Shown here piece by piece: positions 55,767 through 64,000 of a stretch of 64,000 nt of DNA. The notes beneath the pieces were generated by a model. It ran no database searches, was not told the origin of the DNA, and saw only the letters and a list, made by a program, of their open reading frames with translations. The stretch is from Streptomyces flavidovirens DSM 40150 (GTDB lineage Bacteria; Actinomycetota; Actinomycetes; Streptomycetales; Streptomycetaceae). Made by a program: the position numbers and the translations under genes. Position 1 is the first letter of the stretch; every line of letters begins with the position of its first letter. The stretch is taken from assembly GCF_000429085.1 (NCBI RefSeq), contig NZ_AUBE01000022.1:56131-120130 (forward strand), written 5' to 3'.

Positions 55767-57356
55767 ATGGTTCGCGTTGAATCACCTCCAACTGACAGAG
55801 AATCCCCCTTCTTTCGCGCGCTCGTGCCACCCGCCCTCCTGATGGCCGCCGCCACCGCCGCCGCCTTCGTCGTCGTACCGGGTCCCGCCCGGATACCAGT
55901 CATGTGGTTCGGCGTTCTGGCGACCGTGGTCGTGACGGCCGTCGCCGCCCAAGTCGTCCGTCGCGGGCGGGCCATGCGGGCCCTGCGGGGGGAGTACGAG
56001 CAGCGCCTCGCCGTGCTCGACCAGCGCGTCACCGGACACGCCCACCAGACCCTGCGGCTCAGCAACGAGCTGCTGCCTGCCACCATCCGCCGCCTCCGGC
56101 AGGGGCAGTCGCCCGACGAGGTGATGCGGGACATGGTGGACGCGGACCCGACGTACCGCGATCTCCCCGAACCGGAGCGCGCCCTGGTGCGCTCCGTCCT
56201 CGAGATCGTCGACAACGAGGAAGCGATGCGCGACTCCGCGCAGCGCGCGTTCGTCAACATCGCGCGCCGCGTGCAGGCCATCGTGCACCAGCAGTCCAGC
56301 GAGCTGCGGCTGATGGAGGAGGACCACGGGCGCAACCCCGCGGTCTTCGACGACCTGCTGCGCCTCGACCACGGCACGTCGCTGATCGGCCGCCTCGCCG
56401 ACTCCATCGCCGTACTCGGCGGCGGCCGGCCCGGACGCCAATGGCCCGAGCCCGTACCGCTGTTCAGCGTTCTGCGGGGCGCCATGTCCCGGATCCTGGA
56501 GTACCAGCGGGTCGATCTGCATTCGATCGCCAAGGTCGCCATCATCGGTACGGCCGTCGAACCGCTCATCCACGCCTGCGCGGAGCTCCTCGACAACGCC
56601 ACGCGCTACTCCCCTCCGCAGACCCGCGTGCACGTCACCGCCGTGGAGGTACAGACCGGCATCGCCATCGAGATCGAGGACGGCGGCGTCAGCCTCAGCG
56701 AGGAAGCCAGGGGCCGGGCCGAGCGCATGCTGGCCCGCGCCCAGGCGGGCATCGACCTCAACGACCTCGGTGAGACGCCGCGGCTCGGCATGGCCGTCGT
56801 CGGCCGCCTCTCGCAGATGTACGACCTCAAGGTCTCGCTGCGGCAGTCCGCGTACGGCGGCGTCCGCGCGGTGCTCATCGTGCCGCGCGACGTGATCACC
56901 ACCGGTCGCGCCCCCGGCATCGCCCACGGCATCGGCGCGCAGGCGATCCCCCGGCAGGGCCCGTCCGGCCTGTCCGAGGCGGAAGAGGCTCGTGTCCCCA
57001 GGCGCAAGCCCAAGCCCAAGCCCGCCGTCCAGCCGCAGCGTCCGGTGCACATGCCGGTCGGCAGGGAGGAGGACGTCCCCGAGGTGACCGAATGGACGGC
57101 GCAGGGGCTGCCGCAGCGCCGCAGCCGGGGCCGTGCACCGCTCGGGTCCCACAACCTGCCGCCCGAACAGCGTCCGCCGCTCAACGGCCACACCAACGGC
57201 CACACCAACAGCCATGCCAACGGCGCGGCCAAGGAGCCCGAGCCGGAGCCGGGGCTCTGGATCGAAGCCTTCAACAAGGGGTTCAACGGGGAGCTGCCGG
57301 ACCCGTCGGCCGATGACGAACCTGACGACGCGTTGGACAAGGGAGATCTCAAGTGA
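55767..57356 (+). CDS. cvnA: Conservon sensor histidine-kinase-like protein CvnA
   Basis: 529 residues. Two membrane segments near the N-terminus (about 18-37 and 43-61), a helical dimerisation region, and a GHKL/HATPase domain with ACAELLDNATRYSPP as N-box. C-terminal third is Pro/Lys/Asn-rich (KPKPKPA, NGHTNGHTNSHANG) and disordered. In Streptomyces CvnA proteins form a membrane complex with CvnB, CvnC and CvnD, resembling a eukaryotic G-protein-coupled system. Start ATG is well placed after the dyad at 55704. Its stop overlaps the next start (GTGA). Confidence 0.92.
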   Translation: MVRVESPPTDRESPFFRALVPPALLMAAATAAAFVVVPGPARIPVMWFGVLATVVVTAVAAQVVRRGRAMRALRGEYEQRLAVLDQRVTGHAHQTLRLSNELLPATIRRLRQGQSPDEVMRDMVDADPTYRDLPEPERALVRSVLEIVDNEEAMRDSAQRAFVNIARRVQAIVHQQSSELRLMEEDHGRNPAVFDDLLRLDHGTSLIGRLADSIAVLGGGRPGRQWPEPVPLFSVLRGAMSRILEYQRVDLHSIAKVAIIGTAVEPLIHACAELLDNATRYSPPQTRVHVTAVEVQTGIAIEIEDGGVSLSEEARGRAERMLARAQAGIDLNDLGETPRLGMAVVGRLSQMYDLKVSLRQSAYGGVRAVLIVPRDVITTGRAPGIAHGIGAQAIPRQGPSGLSEAEEARVPRRKPKPKPAVQPQRPVHMPVGREEDVPEVTEWTAQGLPQRRSRGRAPLGSHNLPPEQRPPLNGHTNGHTNSHANGAAKEPEPEPGLWIEAFNKGFNGELPDPSADDEPDDALDKGDLK

Positions 57357-57760
57357 TCACGCAACGGGCGAATTTCGACTGGATGCTCAAGGAACTGGCC
57401 GACGGGGTACCGCAGATCCAGCAGATCGTGGTCCTGTCCGCCGACGGACTGCGCATCGCCCGGCACGGCGGCGACCCCGACATCGCCGACCGGCTCGCGG
57501 CAGCCTGCGCCGGGCTCCAGAGCCTCGCCGCGGCCGTCGCCGCCGAGATCCCGTACAGCGAAGGCAAGATGCGGCTCGTCGTCATCGAAGTCGACCGTGG
57601 CCTCTTCTACATGATGGCGGCCGGGACCGGCGCCTACCTCGCGGTGCTCGCCGACGAGACGGTGGACGCGGGCCTCATGGGGACGCGTATGCGGGACCTG
57701 GTCATCCGTATCGGAGCCCACCTGACGAGCCCTCCGCGCCATGACGGGCAGAGCGCATGA
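57353..57760 (+). CDS. cvnB: Conservon roadblock/LC7 protein CvnB
   Basis: 135 residues, the roadblock/LC7 fold: LKELADGVPQIQQIVVLSADG, a central hydrophobic sheet and DRGLFYMMAAGTGAYLAVLA. Partners of this kind act as activators or scaffolds for small GTPases. GTG start at 57353 is inside the cvnA stop; its stop overlaps the next start (ATGA). Together these overlaps keep the four conservon proteins in stoichiometric production. Confidence 0.93.
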   Translation: MITQRANFDWMLKELADGVPQIQQIVVLSADGLRIARHGGDPDIADRLAAACAGLQSLAAAVAAEIPYSEGKMRLVVIEVDRGLFYMMAAGTGAYLAVLADETVDAGLMGTRMRDLVIRIGAHLTSPPRHDGQSA

Positions 57761-58122
57761 GTCCGCCCCGACGAGAACGGCGACAACCCGGGACGAAGGA
57801 CCCGGAACGGCTGTACGTGCTCACCGGTGGCGCGGACAGTGCTGACCGGGCCCCGCTCGATCTCGTCACGATGGTCGTCTCCCGCACCGAACCGACACCG
57901 ACGGTCCAGCCCGAGCAGGCCGCCATCCTGCGGCTGTGCCGGGCCCCGTTGTCGGTGGCCGAGATCTCGGCGTATCTCAACCTGCCCTTCAGCGTGGTGA
58001 CGGTGCTGGTGACCGATCTCCTCGCCACCGAACTGGTCGAATCGCGGGCGCCCATCGTCCGCGCCGCCCTGCCGGACCGATCCCTCCTCGAAGCGGTGAT
58101 GCATGGACTTCAGAAGCTCTGA
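57757..58122 (+). CDS. cvnC: Conservon DUF742 protein CvnC
   Basis: 121 residues. Family DUF742: a basic start (MSPPRRERRQPGTKDPERLY), RLYVLTGG, and a winged-helix-like part (AILRLCRAPLSVAEISAYLN, FSVVTVLVTDLL). Links CvnB and CvnD in the family's complex. ATG start overlaps the cvnB stop; its 3' end overlaps the next gene by 20 bp. Confidence 0.93.
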   Translation: MSPPRRERRQPGTKDPERLYVLTGGADSADRAPLDLVTMVVSRTEPTPTVQPEQAAILRLCRAPLSVAEISAYLNLPFSVVTVLVTDLLATELVESRAPIVRAALPDRSLLEAVMHGLQKL

Positions 58123-58702
58123 CACGATCACCGGCCCGCGCAGCGAGGACGTCCTTCCCACCACGGCCTCGGCCGCGGTGAAGATCGTCATCGTGGGCGG
58201 GTTCGGGGTGGGCAAGACCACGATGGTGGGCTCGGTGAGCGAGATCCGTCCGCTGACCACCGAGGAAACCATGACCGAGGCCGGAGTCGGCGTCGACGAC
58301 AACCTGGAGGGCAAGACCGCCACCACCGTCGCCATGGACTTCGGCCGGATCAGCATCAGCGACGAGCTGATCCTCTACCTCTTCGGCACACCGGGCCAGG
58401 AGCGTTTCTGGTTCCTGTGGAACGGCCTGTTCGAGGGCGCCCTGGGAGCGGTGGTGCTGGTCGACACCCGCCGCCTCGAGGTCAGTTTCGACGTGATCGG
58501 GCGCCTGGAGGAGCGCGGAGTGCCGTTCGTCGTCGCCATCAACACGTTCCCGGACGCGCCCCGTTACCCACTCGACGTCCTGCGCACCGCCCTCGACCTG
58601 CCCCCCGAAGTGCCGATAGTGGACTGCGACGCGCGAGGGCGCGGGTCCTGCCGCGATGTCCTCCTGACGCTGATGCGCTATCTGCACTCCTTGTCCCTGT
58701 AA
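58103..58702 (+). CDS. cvnD: Conservon small GTPase CvnD
   Basis: 199 residues, Ras-like GTPase fold. G1/P-loop GGFGVGKT at 32-39, G3 FGTPGQERF (switch II, Trp/Phe rich WFLWNGLFEG after it), and a INTFPDAP segment where NKxD would be, which is typical of the conservon/MglA-related class. Hydrolysis should cycle it on and off the membrane complex. Overlaps cvnC by 20 bp. A P450 gene follows 78 bp later. Confidence 0.93.
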   Translation: MDFRSSDTITGPRSEDVLPTTASAAVKIVIVGGFGVGKTTMVGSVSEIRPLTTEETMTEAGVGVDDNLEGKTATTVAMDFGRISISDELILYLFGTPGQERFWFLWNGLFEGALGAVVLVDTRRLEVSFDVIGRLEERGVPFVVAINTFPDAPRYPLDVLRTALDLPPEVPIVDCDARGRGSCRDVLLTLMRYLHSLSL

Positions 58703-58780
58703 CTGCCGGGTCCGGTACGTGCCCGGCCCCCGCGACCACCGGGGCCCTGTATCTGCCGGCCCGATCGCCCGATCCCTGGA

Positions 58781-60319
58781 GTGACCGTGACAACCCCCTT
58801 CCACCATCTACCCGGAGCGGACGACGGGGCTCTTCCGCCCCCGGCATGCCCGGCCCACGCCATCACCGCGACGGGCCCGGGCGGCCTGCGCCGGCTGTAC
58901 GGGCCGGAGCACGAGAACGACCCGATGGCCGTGTACGAGAAGCTCCGCGCCGAGCACGGCCCGGTCGCCCCCGTACTGCTCAACGACGACGTACCGGCCT
59001 GGCTGGTCCTCGGTCACACCGAGAACCTGCACATGACCCGCACCCCTTCCCAGTTCTCCCGCGACTCGCGCCACTGGCGCCTGGTCGCCGACGGAACCGT
59101 GCCCCCCGACCATCCGCTGGCCCCGGTCTTCACCTGGCAGCCCATCTGCGTCTTCGCCGACGGCGGGGACCACGAGCGGCTGCGGGGTGCGGTCACCGAC
59201 AGCATCGGGCGCATCGACACGCGCGGTGTACGCCGCCACATCAACCGGTACAGCAACCGGCTCGTCAACAGCTTCTGCCAAGACGGCAAGGCCGACCTGG
59301 TGAGCCGCTTCGCCGAGCACCTGCCGATGATGGTGATGTGCCAGATCCTGGGCATGGCGGAGGAGTACAACGAGCGGATCGTGCAGAGCGCCCGCGACAT
59401 GATCAAGGGCACGGCCACGGCGAACGCCAGCAACGCCTATGTGATGGGCGTACTGAACAGGCATGTGGCCAAGCGCCGGCTCGCACCCGAGGAGGACTTC
59501 ACCAGCTGGCTCATCGAGCACCCGGCCGGGCTCACCGACGACGAGGTCAGCCAGCATCTGCGGCTGGTGCTGATCGCGGCGTACGAGACGACCGCGAACC
59601 TGATCGCCAACGTACTGCGCATGGTGCTCACCGATCCGCGCTTCCGCGCCCAGCTCAGCGGCGGCCACATGACGCTGCCCGAGGCGGTCGAGCAGACGCT
59701 GTGGGACGAGCCGCCGTTCACCACGATCCTCGGCCGCTGGGCCGTCGGTGACACCGAGTTCGGCGGCCAGCAGATCAAGAAGGGCGACGCCCTGATCGTC
59801 GGCATCGCCGCCGCCAATGTCGATCCGGTGGTACGCCCCGACCCGCACGCCTCGATGCAGGGCAACCGGGCCCACCTCGCCTTCAGCGGCGGGCCGCACG
59901 AGTGCCCGGGGCAGGACATCGGGCGCGCCATCGCCGACACCGGCGTCGACGCGCTGCTGATGCGCCTGCCCGACCTGCAACTCGCTGTCGAGGAGCATGA
60001 ATTGCAGTACAGAAGCGCCCTCATGTCCAGGCATCTGATCGCGCTCCCGGTGAAGTTCGCCGCGCGAGGGCCGCAGTCCGACGCCGAGAGCCTCATCACC
60101 ACGGCGTCGCGCACGAGGCCGCAACCGGACTGGCAGGTGGACTCGCCGGCCGCCGTGAGCGCGCCACAGCCCGCCCAGGTGCCGGGGCCCGCGCCCGAAC
60201 CCGTACCGGCAACGCCACCCGCGGCAGTACAGACACCGGTCACGATTCCGGCTCAGCGCAGGCCGGTGGCGCCGAAGCGGATGTGGCAGTCGCTCACTCG
60301 CTGGTGGCGCGGTTACTGA
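58781..60319 (+). CDS. Cytochrome P450, CYP157-like (ExxR motif missing)
   Basis: 512 residues. Haem-binding loop FSGGPHECPGQDIG with Cys375; I-helix LIAAYETTANLI. The K-helix ExxR of nearly all P450s is replaced by QTLW (in VEQTLWDEPPF, residues 303-312), a feature known from the CYP157 family, which in S. coelicolor also lies in conservons. The C-terminal 110 residues are a Pro/Ala-rich tail ending WQSLTRWWRGY, overlapping the convergent terpene synthase gene by 26 bp. Redox partners are not encoded nearby. Substrate unknown; the neighbouring terpene is an obvious candidate. Confidence 0.9.
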   Translation: MTVTTPFHHLPGADDGALPPPACPAHAITATGPGGLRRLYGPEHENDPMAVYEKLRAEHGPVAPVLLNDDVPAWLVLGHTENLHMTRTPSQFSRDSRHWRLVADGTVPPDHPLAPVFTWQPICVFADGGDHERLRGAVTDSIGRIDTRGVRRHINRYSNRLVNSFCQDGKADLVSRFAEHLPMMVMCQILGMAEEYNERIVQSARDMIKGTATANASNAYVMGVLNRHVAKRRLAPEEDFTSWLIEHPAGLTDDEVSQHLRLVLIAAYETTANLIANVLRMVLTDPRFRAQLSGGHMTLPEAVEQTLWDEPPFTTILGRWAVGDTEFGGQQIKKGDALIVGIAAANVDPVVRPDPHASMQGNRAHLAFSGGPHECPGQDIGRAIADTGVDALLMRLPDLQLAVEEHELQYRSALMSRHLIALPVKFAARGPQSDAESLITTASRTRPQPDWQVDSPAAVSAPQPAQVPGPAPEPVPATPPAAVQTPVTIPAQRRPVAPKRMWQSLTRWWRGY

Positions 60320-61394
60320 CCGTCAGAAGATCCCACCACCAGGAGATCGTCGGGAGGGGAAGCGGCTCGAAGCTGTCGTCGGCCGGACGCTGCTTCCACC
60401 ATCCCTCGTCCGGCTTGCCCGCCGGGGCGGAGGGCACGCTGTAACGGGGGCAACCCGACGCCCAGTCGAGGTGCCCCCGGATGAACTGGCCGAGCCCCTG
60501 TACGTACCGGCGCAGTCCGCCGCCCGCGCCCTTCAGCACCTGCTCGCTCAGCCGGAGGAAGAGCACCATGACGCGGTCCCGCATCGCCACGGCCTCCTGG
60601 AGCGCGTGGTGCGGATCGCAGCCGAGTTCCTGGCACAGCACGTCTATCAGGTTGAGGTCGTCGCCGGCCCGCAGCAGCTCCTTGTTGCGGGAGTAGAGGT
60701 CGTTGTCCCAGCTGACCAGCGTCCAGGTGATCTCGGTGAGGGCCCGCACCCGCGGGTCCTCCAGGTCGTTGTCAGGTATGGAATATCCGGCGACGATCTC
60801 GATCATCGCGGTGGAGGGGGCCATTCCTATGGCCCTCATCCACAGCGTCACGTAGTCGTTGAGCGAAGGCAGTTCAGGGCTGCGGCGCCAGGCCGCCTCC
60901 CACACCAGCCCCGAGGCGTATACGCGCATGGCGTCGGTCCAGCGGCGGATCTGCTGCCGGGACGCGTACCGCTCCAGTTCCAGGCGGAGTAAGCGCAGCG
61001 CGGCCGCGTGCGGCGAGTCGTCCGGCTGGTAGGCATGCGGGGCCTCTATGGCCCGCACAATCCGGGACGTCTCCTGAGCGAGCGCGTCCGCGGTGACGTA
61101 GGACTCGTCGCACACGCCGTCGTCGAGCGAGAAGAGCACGGCGTGGAACTTCGCCATCAGGATGAGCGGTTCAAGTTGCCCGTACGACATGGTCGACGCC
61201 GTGAGGCCGCCGAAGTCACAGAGGGCGAGCCGCCTGCGCTGATGATCGTCCACGTCGAGGCTCTGTTGGAGCATCCATCGCACGGTGATGTCATTGAGGG
61301 CCTCGGCCGACGGGTGGACGACAGACGGCACTGGGCAATAGAAGGGCACGCTCGGCAATTGCTGTCCCAAGCGACGTGGCGAGATTACGGTCAT
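60294..61394 (-). CDS. Terpene synthase (class I cyclase)
   Basis: 366 residues from the ATG at 61394, with GGAGG upstream. Metal-binding motifs are complete: DDGVCDE (91-97, Asp-rich) and NDLYSRNKE (231-239, NSE triad), plus R317-Y318 near the C-terminus, the RY pair that senses diphosphate. This is the pattern of Streptomyces sesqui- or diterpene cyclases. The product cannot be deduced from sequence by eye. Convergent with the P450 at 58781, sharing 26 bp, so the two are not one transcript but they may form one pathway. Its promoter region holds a regulator's palindrome at 61561. Confidence 0.92.
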   Translation of the reverse strand: MTVISPRRLGQQLPSVPFYCPVPSVVHPSAEALNDITVRWMLQQSLDVDDHQRRRLALCDFGGLTASTMSYGQLEPLILMAKFHAVLFSLDDGVCDESYVTADALAQETSRIVRAIEAPHAYQPDDSPHAAALRLLRLELERYASRQQIRRWTDAMRVYASGLVWEAAWRRSPELPSLNDYVTLWMRAIGMAPSTAMIEIVAGYSIPDNDLEDPRVRALTEITWTLVSWDNDLYSRNKELLRAGDDLNLIDVLCQELGCDPHHALQEAVAMRDRVMVLFLRLSEQVLKGAGGGLRRYVQGLGQFIRGHLDWASGCPRYSVPSAPAGKPDEGWWKQRPADDSFEPLPLPTISWWWDLLTVSNRATSE

Positions 61395-61674
61395 GTTCGG
61401 CCTCCGGTTGAGTCCCCGCGTACGCTGGGGCGTATATGCCCATGTCCGACCATCAATAACAATGCAATTGGCCGTCGCCTGAACCAAGTTGATCGCAAGT
61501 TGCCCAAAGTTGCAGAAGTCCAATTTCGCCGCTGTGCCGGGGGTTCTCACGACTTACGCCGCTGACTGACGCGTCAGTCAGCACCTCATCACCGGGCTGA
61601 ATCCGTTGAGGTTGCAGCGATGTTCCCGCCTGGCACATTGCGTTCACCTCAACGCATGAGTACGGTGACCGGCC
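61395..61674. promoter_or_regulatory. Divergent promoter region of terpene synthase and XRE-TetR gene
   Basis: 280 bp. Holds the palindrome at 61561-61582 and AT-richer stretches (for example AATAACAATGCAATTGG, about 61455-61475) that are unusual for the surroundings and fit a promoter. I cannot set exact -10/-35 boxes. Confidence 0.5.
61561..61582. promoter_or_regulatory. 22-bp perfect palindrome, probable TetR operator
   Basis: GCTGACTGACGCGTCAGTCA plus GC, a gap-free 11+11 palindrome. It lies 92 bp before the start of the XRE-TetR gene and 167 bp before that of the terpene synthase, exactly where an autoregulated TetR-family dimer would bind. Confidence 0.8.
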
Positions 61675-62601
61675 ATGCGGTCAGAACCCGGAAGCCGGGT
61701 CGGCGATTCGGGCGCCGAGGTCGCCGAGCGAGTGCGTCAGGTGATCGGCGCCGTCGGTGTGACCCAGCGCGAGTTCGCCCGACGAATCGTCATGGATCCG
61801 TCAAAACTCTCGCGTTCACTCAGCGGTGTGCGCCGGTTCACCGTGGCCGAATTGACCCGTATCGCCGACACCGCCGACGTCGACGCACGCTGGCTGCTCG
61901 GGGCCCGTACCGACGCCTCCGCGAAGTCCTCAGCCGTACGCCGCGACCGAGCGGCGGCCGTCGCGGCGCGCGAGTGCGGCAGGCCGCTCCAGATCGTCCG
62001 GGAGACGGTGCGGCTGATCGCCGAGCGCGGCTTCCATACCGTACGGGTCGCCGACATCGCCGAGGCCTGCGCCACCAGCACCGCCGCCGTCCACTACCAC
62101 TTCCCCGGCCGGGACGAGCTGCTGGAAGCCGCCGTGCGCTGGTGCATGGACGAGGAGACCGCGCGGCGCGCGGCCAGGATCGCCGACGCGGGCGACGCGG
62201 CGGATGAACTGCGGCGGCTGATCGAGCTCCAGACGCCGTACACCGAGCAGCAGCGGTGGCAGTGGAGCGTCTGGCTCAACCTGTGGGCGGAGGCGGCCCG
62301 CTCCACCGCCGTGGGCCGGCTGCACATCGCGTACCACCGGCAGTGGCGTGCCACGGTCGCCGATGTGCTGCGGCGCGGTGTCGGCCAGGGCGTCTTCCGC
62401 CCCACCACGGACCCGGACGCCGACGCGCTGCGGCTGACCGCACTGATCGACGGCCTGGCCACCCAGGTGCTCGCCGCCGCACCAGGCGCCGGAACAGGCA
62501 CGAGTCCCGAGGACATGGGGGCGGCGCTGCTCGCGTACGTGGACGCCACCTTGTCCGTACGCAGAGCCGGGATTACGCCCCCGGCCCGGGGTCGGGCCTG
62601 A
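61675..62601 (+). CDS. Regulator with XRE and TetR DNA-binding domains
   Basis: 308 residues. An XRE/Cro-type HTH at about 15-75 (VTQREFARRIVMDPSKLSRSLSG) is followed by a TetR N-terminal HTH at about 100-150 (LIAERGFHTVRVADIAEACA, TSTAAVHYHFPGRDELLEAA) and a TetR ligand-binding helical domain with conserved WSVWLNLWAEAAR. TetR proteins normally have one HTH; here two are fused. Probable repressor of itself and of the divergent terpene synthase gene via the palindrome at 61561. 3' end overlaps the convergent YihY-like gene by 29 bp. Confidence 0.88.
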   Translation: MRSEPGSRVGDSGAEVAERVRQVIGAVGVTQREFARRIVMDPSKLSRSLSGVRRFTVAELTRIADTADVDARWLLGARTDASAKSSAVRRDRAAAVAARECGRPLQIVRETVRLIAERGFHTVRVADIAEACATSTAAVHYHFPGRDELLEAAVRWCMDEETARRAARIADAGDAADELRRLIELQTPYTEQQRWQWSVWLNLWAEAARSTAVGRLHIAYHRQWRATVADVLRRGVGQGVFRPTTDPDADALRLTALIDGLATQVLAAAPGAGTGTSPEDMGAALLAYVDATLSVRRAGITPPARGRA

Positions 62602-63538
62602 CCGGCTCGGTGATGCCGGCGCGGGCGGCTTCGAGCTGGGCGGCGAAGGCGACGCCCAGGAACAGTGCGATTCCGGTGAGATTCGCCCAGAGCATCAAGG
62701 CGACGAAGGCGGTGAGCGGCCCATAGACCGCGCCGAAGGAACCGCTCTTGGCGACGTACAGGGCCAGCAGCCAGGTCGCCACCACCCACAGCACCAGGTG
62801 TACGGCGGATCCGACGGCGAGCCAGGTGTAACCGGGCTGATCACGTCGCGGCGCCCAGCGGAATATGACCGCCGACGCCAGCAGTGCCAGCAGGACACCG
62901 ACCGGCACCTCCAGCGGGCCCCACACGTCGAGCAGGGACTCCGGCCACCCGAGCGCCTCCACCAGCGACTCCCCCACCGCCTCACCGGCGACCATGACGA
63001 GGAAACCCAGCACCATCGGCACCCCGGCCCCCAGGGCCAGCAGCAGACTTCGGCCGTACTTCGCGAGAAACGGCCGGTCCCTCTCGATCCCGTAGATGCG
63101 GTTGCTGCCGCGCTCGATCTGCCCCATGGCCGAGGTCAGGTTGAGTACGGCGAAGCCGAGCCCCAGCCACATGGCGACCGCGATCGATGTACTGCCGCCG
63201 GCGCTGCGTCTGGTGTCCGCGAGGGCTTCTTCCACCAGCTCGTTGCTGGCACCCGGCACGATGTGCCCAAGTGTCAGCTCGACCACGCGCCCCACACTGT
63301 CGGTGTGCACGCTCGCGGCGACGCCCACCAGGGCGATGGCGAACGGCACGATGCCCAGCACCACCTGGAAGGCGAGGGACCGGGCATAGCTGAATCCGTC
63401 GGCGTACCGGAAGCGGGAAAAGGCATCGAGGAACAGCTTGCGCCCCCCGTAGTGCCGCAGAGCGGTCAGGGCTTCGTCGCCCGAGAGTTCCTCCCCGATC
63501 ATGTCCCGAGTCTGGGGGACATGCACCACAGTTCCCAT
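62573..63538 (-). CDS. YihY/BrkB-family membrane protein
   Basis: 321 residues with six membrane helices. Family motifs: FSYARSLAFQVVLGIVPFAI near the N-terminus, a SAMGQIERGSNRIYGIERDR loop, and GSFGAVYGPLTAFVALMLWA in the C-terminal part. Often annotated as ribonuclease BN, which was an error for this family; the role is unknown. Start ATG at 63538. It lies 72 bp beyond the rrn terminator on the same strand as the rrn operon, with an overlap of 29 bp with the XRE-TetR gene at its 3' end. Confidence 0.88.
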   Translation of the reverse strand: MGTVVHVPQTRDMIGEELSGDEALTALRHYGGRKLFLDAFSRFRYADGFSYARSLAFQVVLGIVPFAIALVGVAASVHTDSVGRVVELTLGHIVPGASNELVEEALADTRRSAGGSTSIAVAMWLGLGFAVLNLTSAMGQIERGSNRIYGIERDRPFLAKYGRSLLLALGAGVPMVLGFLVMVAGEAVGESLVEALGWPESLLDVWGPLEVPVGVLLALLASAVIFRWAPRRDQPGYTWLAVGSAVHLVLWVVATWLLALYVAKSGSFGAVYGPLTAFVALMLWANLTGIALFLGVAFAAQLEAARAGITEPVRPDPGPGA

Positions 63539-63606
63539 CGGACGCCCACTTTCACTCGAATGTTTGCCGCATCGACTCCGGTCCTGAGAATACGATCCCA
63601 GAACGC

Positions 63607-63648
63607 AAAAAAGCCCCGGCCCCTGGACATAAGTCCAGGGGCCGGGGC
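63607..63648 (-). terminator. Intrinsic terminator of the rrn operon
   Basis: A perfect 16-bp stem (63633-63648 with 63613-63628) around ATAA, followed on the minus strand by TTTTTT (63612-63607). One of the few terminators in this window with a full T-tract, as expected for rRNA. Confidence 0.95.
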
Positions 63649-63657
63649 ATAAAATTT

Positions 63658-63776
63658 GTTCGGCGGCGTCCTACTCTCCCACAGGGTCCCCCCTGCAGTA
63701 CCATCGGCGCTGAAAGGCTTAGCTTCCGGGTTCGGAATGTAACCGGGCGTTTCCCTAACGCTATGACCACCGAAAC
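63658..63776 (-). rRNA. 5S ribosomal RNA
   Basis: 119 nt, begins GTTTCGGTGGTCATAGCGTT and ends with the complementary GGACGCCGCCGAAC. Contains the conserved CCGAACCCGGAAGCTAAGCC internal loop region. Lies about 75 bp downstream of the 23S end and just before the operon terminator. Confidence 0.97.
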
Positions 63777-63851
63777 ACTATGAAGATATCGAACCGGATA
63801 ACGGCACAGTTCGTTACTTCAGAACTAACACAGTGGACGCGAGCAACTGAG

Positions 63852-64000
63852 GACAAGCCCTCGGCCTATTAGTACCAGTCAGCTCCACCCGTTACCGGGC
63901 TTCCACATCTGGCCTATCAACCCAGTCGTCTACTGGGAGCCTTAACCCCTCAAAGGGGGTGGGAACACTCATCTCGAAGCAGGCTTCCCGCTTAGATGCT
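63852..64000 (-). rRNA. 23S ribosomal RNA, 3' end only
   Basis: The minus strand reads AGCATCTAAGCGGGAAGCCT at the window edge and ends near AATAGGCCGAGGGCTTGTCC, the standard 3' end of actinobacterial 23S rRNA. The exact terminus may vary by a few bases; most of the gene lies outside the window. Confidence 0.96.

Overview
This is a high-GC actinobacterial chromosome segment, almost certainly Streptomyces. The markers are an HrdB-type principal sigma factor, a conservon (cvnABCD) followed by a CYP157-type P450, a bacterial terpene synthase, several SpoIIE/PP2C phosphatases with HATPase modules, frequent GTG starts, ATGA/GTGA gene overlaps, and an rrn operon end (5S and 23S, minus strand) at the right edge.

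Layout, left half. 1-2.5 kb: a partial gene, a LytTR response regulator, an orphan zf-HC2 anti-sigma-like protein, and a 380-bp convergent gap full of short tandem repeats. 2.5-7 kb: a Nei/Fpg glycosylase, a wax ester synthase/DGAT and a large SpoIIE phosphatase, all minus. 7-9.6 kb: a zinc-type P1B ATPase preceded by a DUF1490/PacL-like partner with a His/Asp-rich tail; a Zur-box-like promoter lies just past the ATPase stop. 9.7-13.1 kb: a plus-strand operon (YndJ-like, DUF1990, lipase-maturation-factor-like, hypothetical) with two copies of TTGAACGCGTTCAA at its promoter. 13.1-18.5 kb: a 61-residue peptide gene, a zinc-ribbon SDR, glgA-glgC and an Fe-S protein. 18.7-22.3 kb: a DMT transporter, an Rpf-LysM-M23 cell-wall enzyme behind an attenuator-like hairpin, a decayed gnd 3' end, a Pro-rich small protein and a racemase-family protein.

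The centrepiece is a 10.8-kb gene (22279-33105) for a 3608-residue hybrid PKS-NRPS, preceded by an MFS exporter in the same operon. Its domain order is acyl-AMP ligase, ACP, KS, AT, ACP, luciferase-like monooxygenase, C, A, PCP, C. This is the iturin/mycosubtilin starter architecture with a flavin monooxygenase-type domain where those proteins carry an aminotransferase, and with a terminal C domain instead of a thioesterase.

Right half. 34.5-39.1 kb: YbdK-type ligase, GT2, MpaB-family, DoxX and TauE/SafE genes. 39.4-49.8 kb: a secreted S8 peptidase, a very large LuxR-type ATPase regulator with a collagen-like insert, and two translationally coupled SpoIIE sensor phosphatases. 49.8-54.8 kb: tRNA-Pro(GGG), DUF309, cobF and cobK, hrdB, and two small membrane proteins. 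54.8-55.8 kb is non-coding. 55.8-61.4 kb: cvnA-B-C-D-P450 facing a terpene synthase on the opposite strand. 61.4-63.5 kb: an XRE-TetR double-HTH regulator next to a 22-bp palindrome, and a YihY-family membrane protein. The window ends in the rrn terminator, 5S and partial 23S.

Functional assignments come from motifs read by eye and from knowledge of the families; no database search was run.
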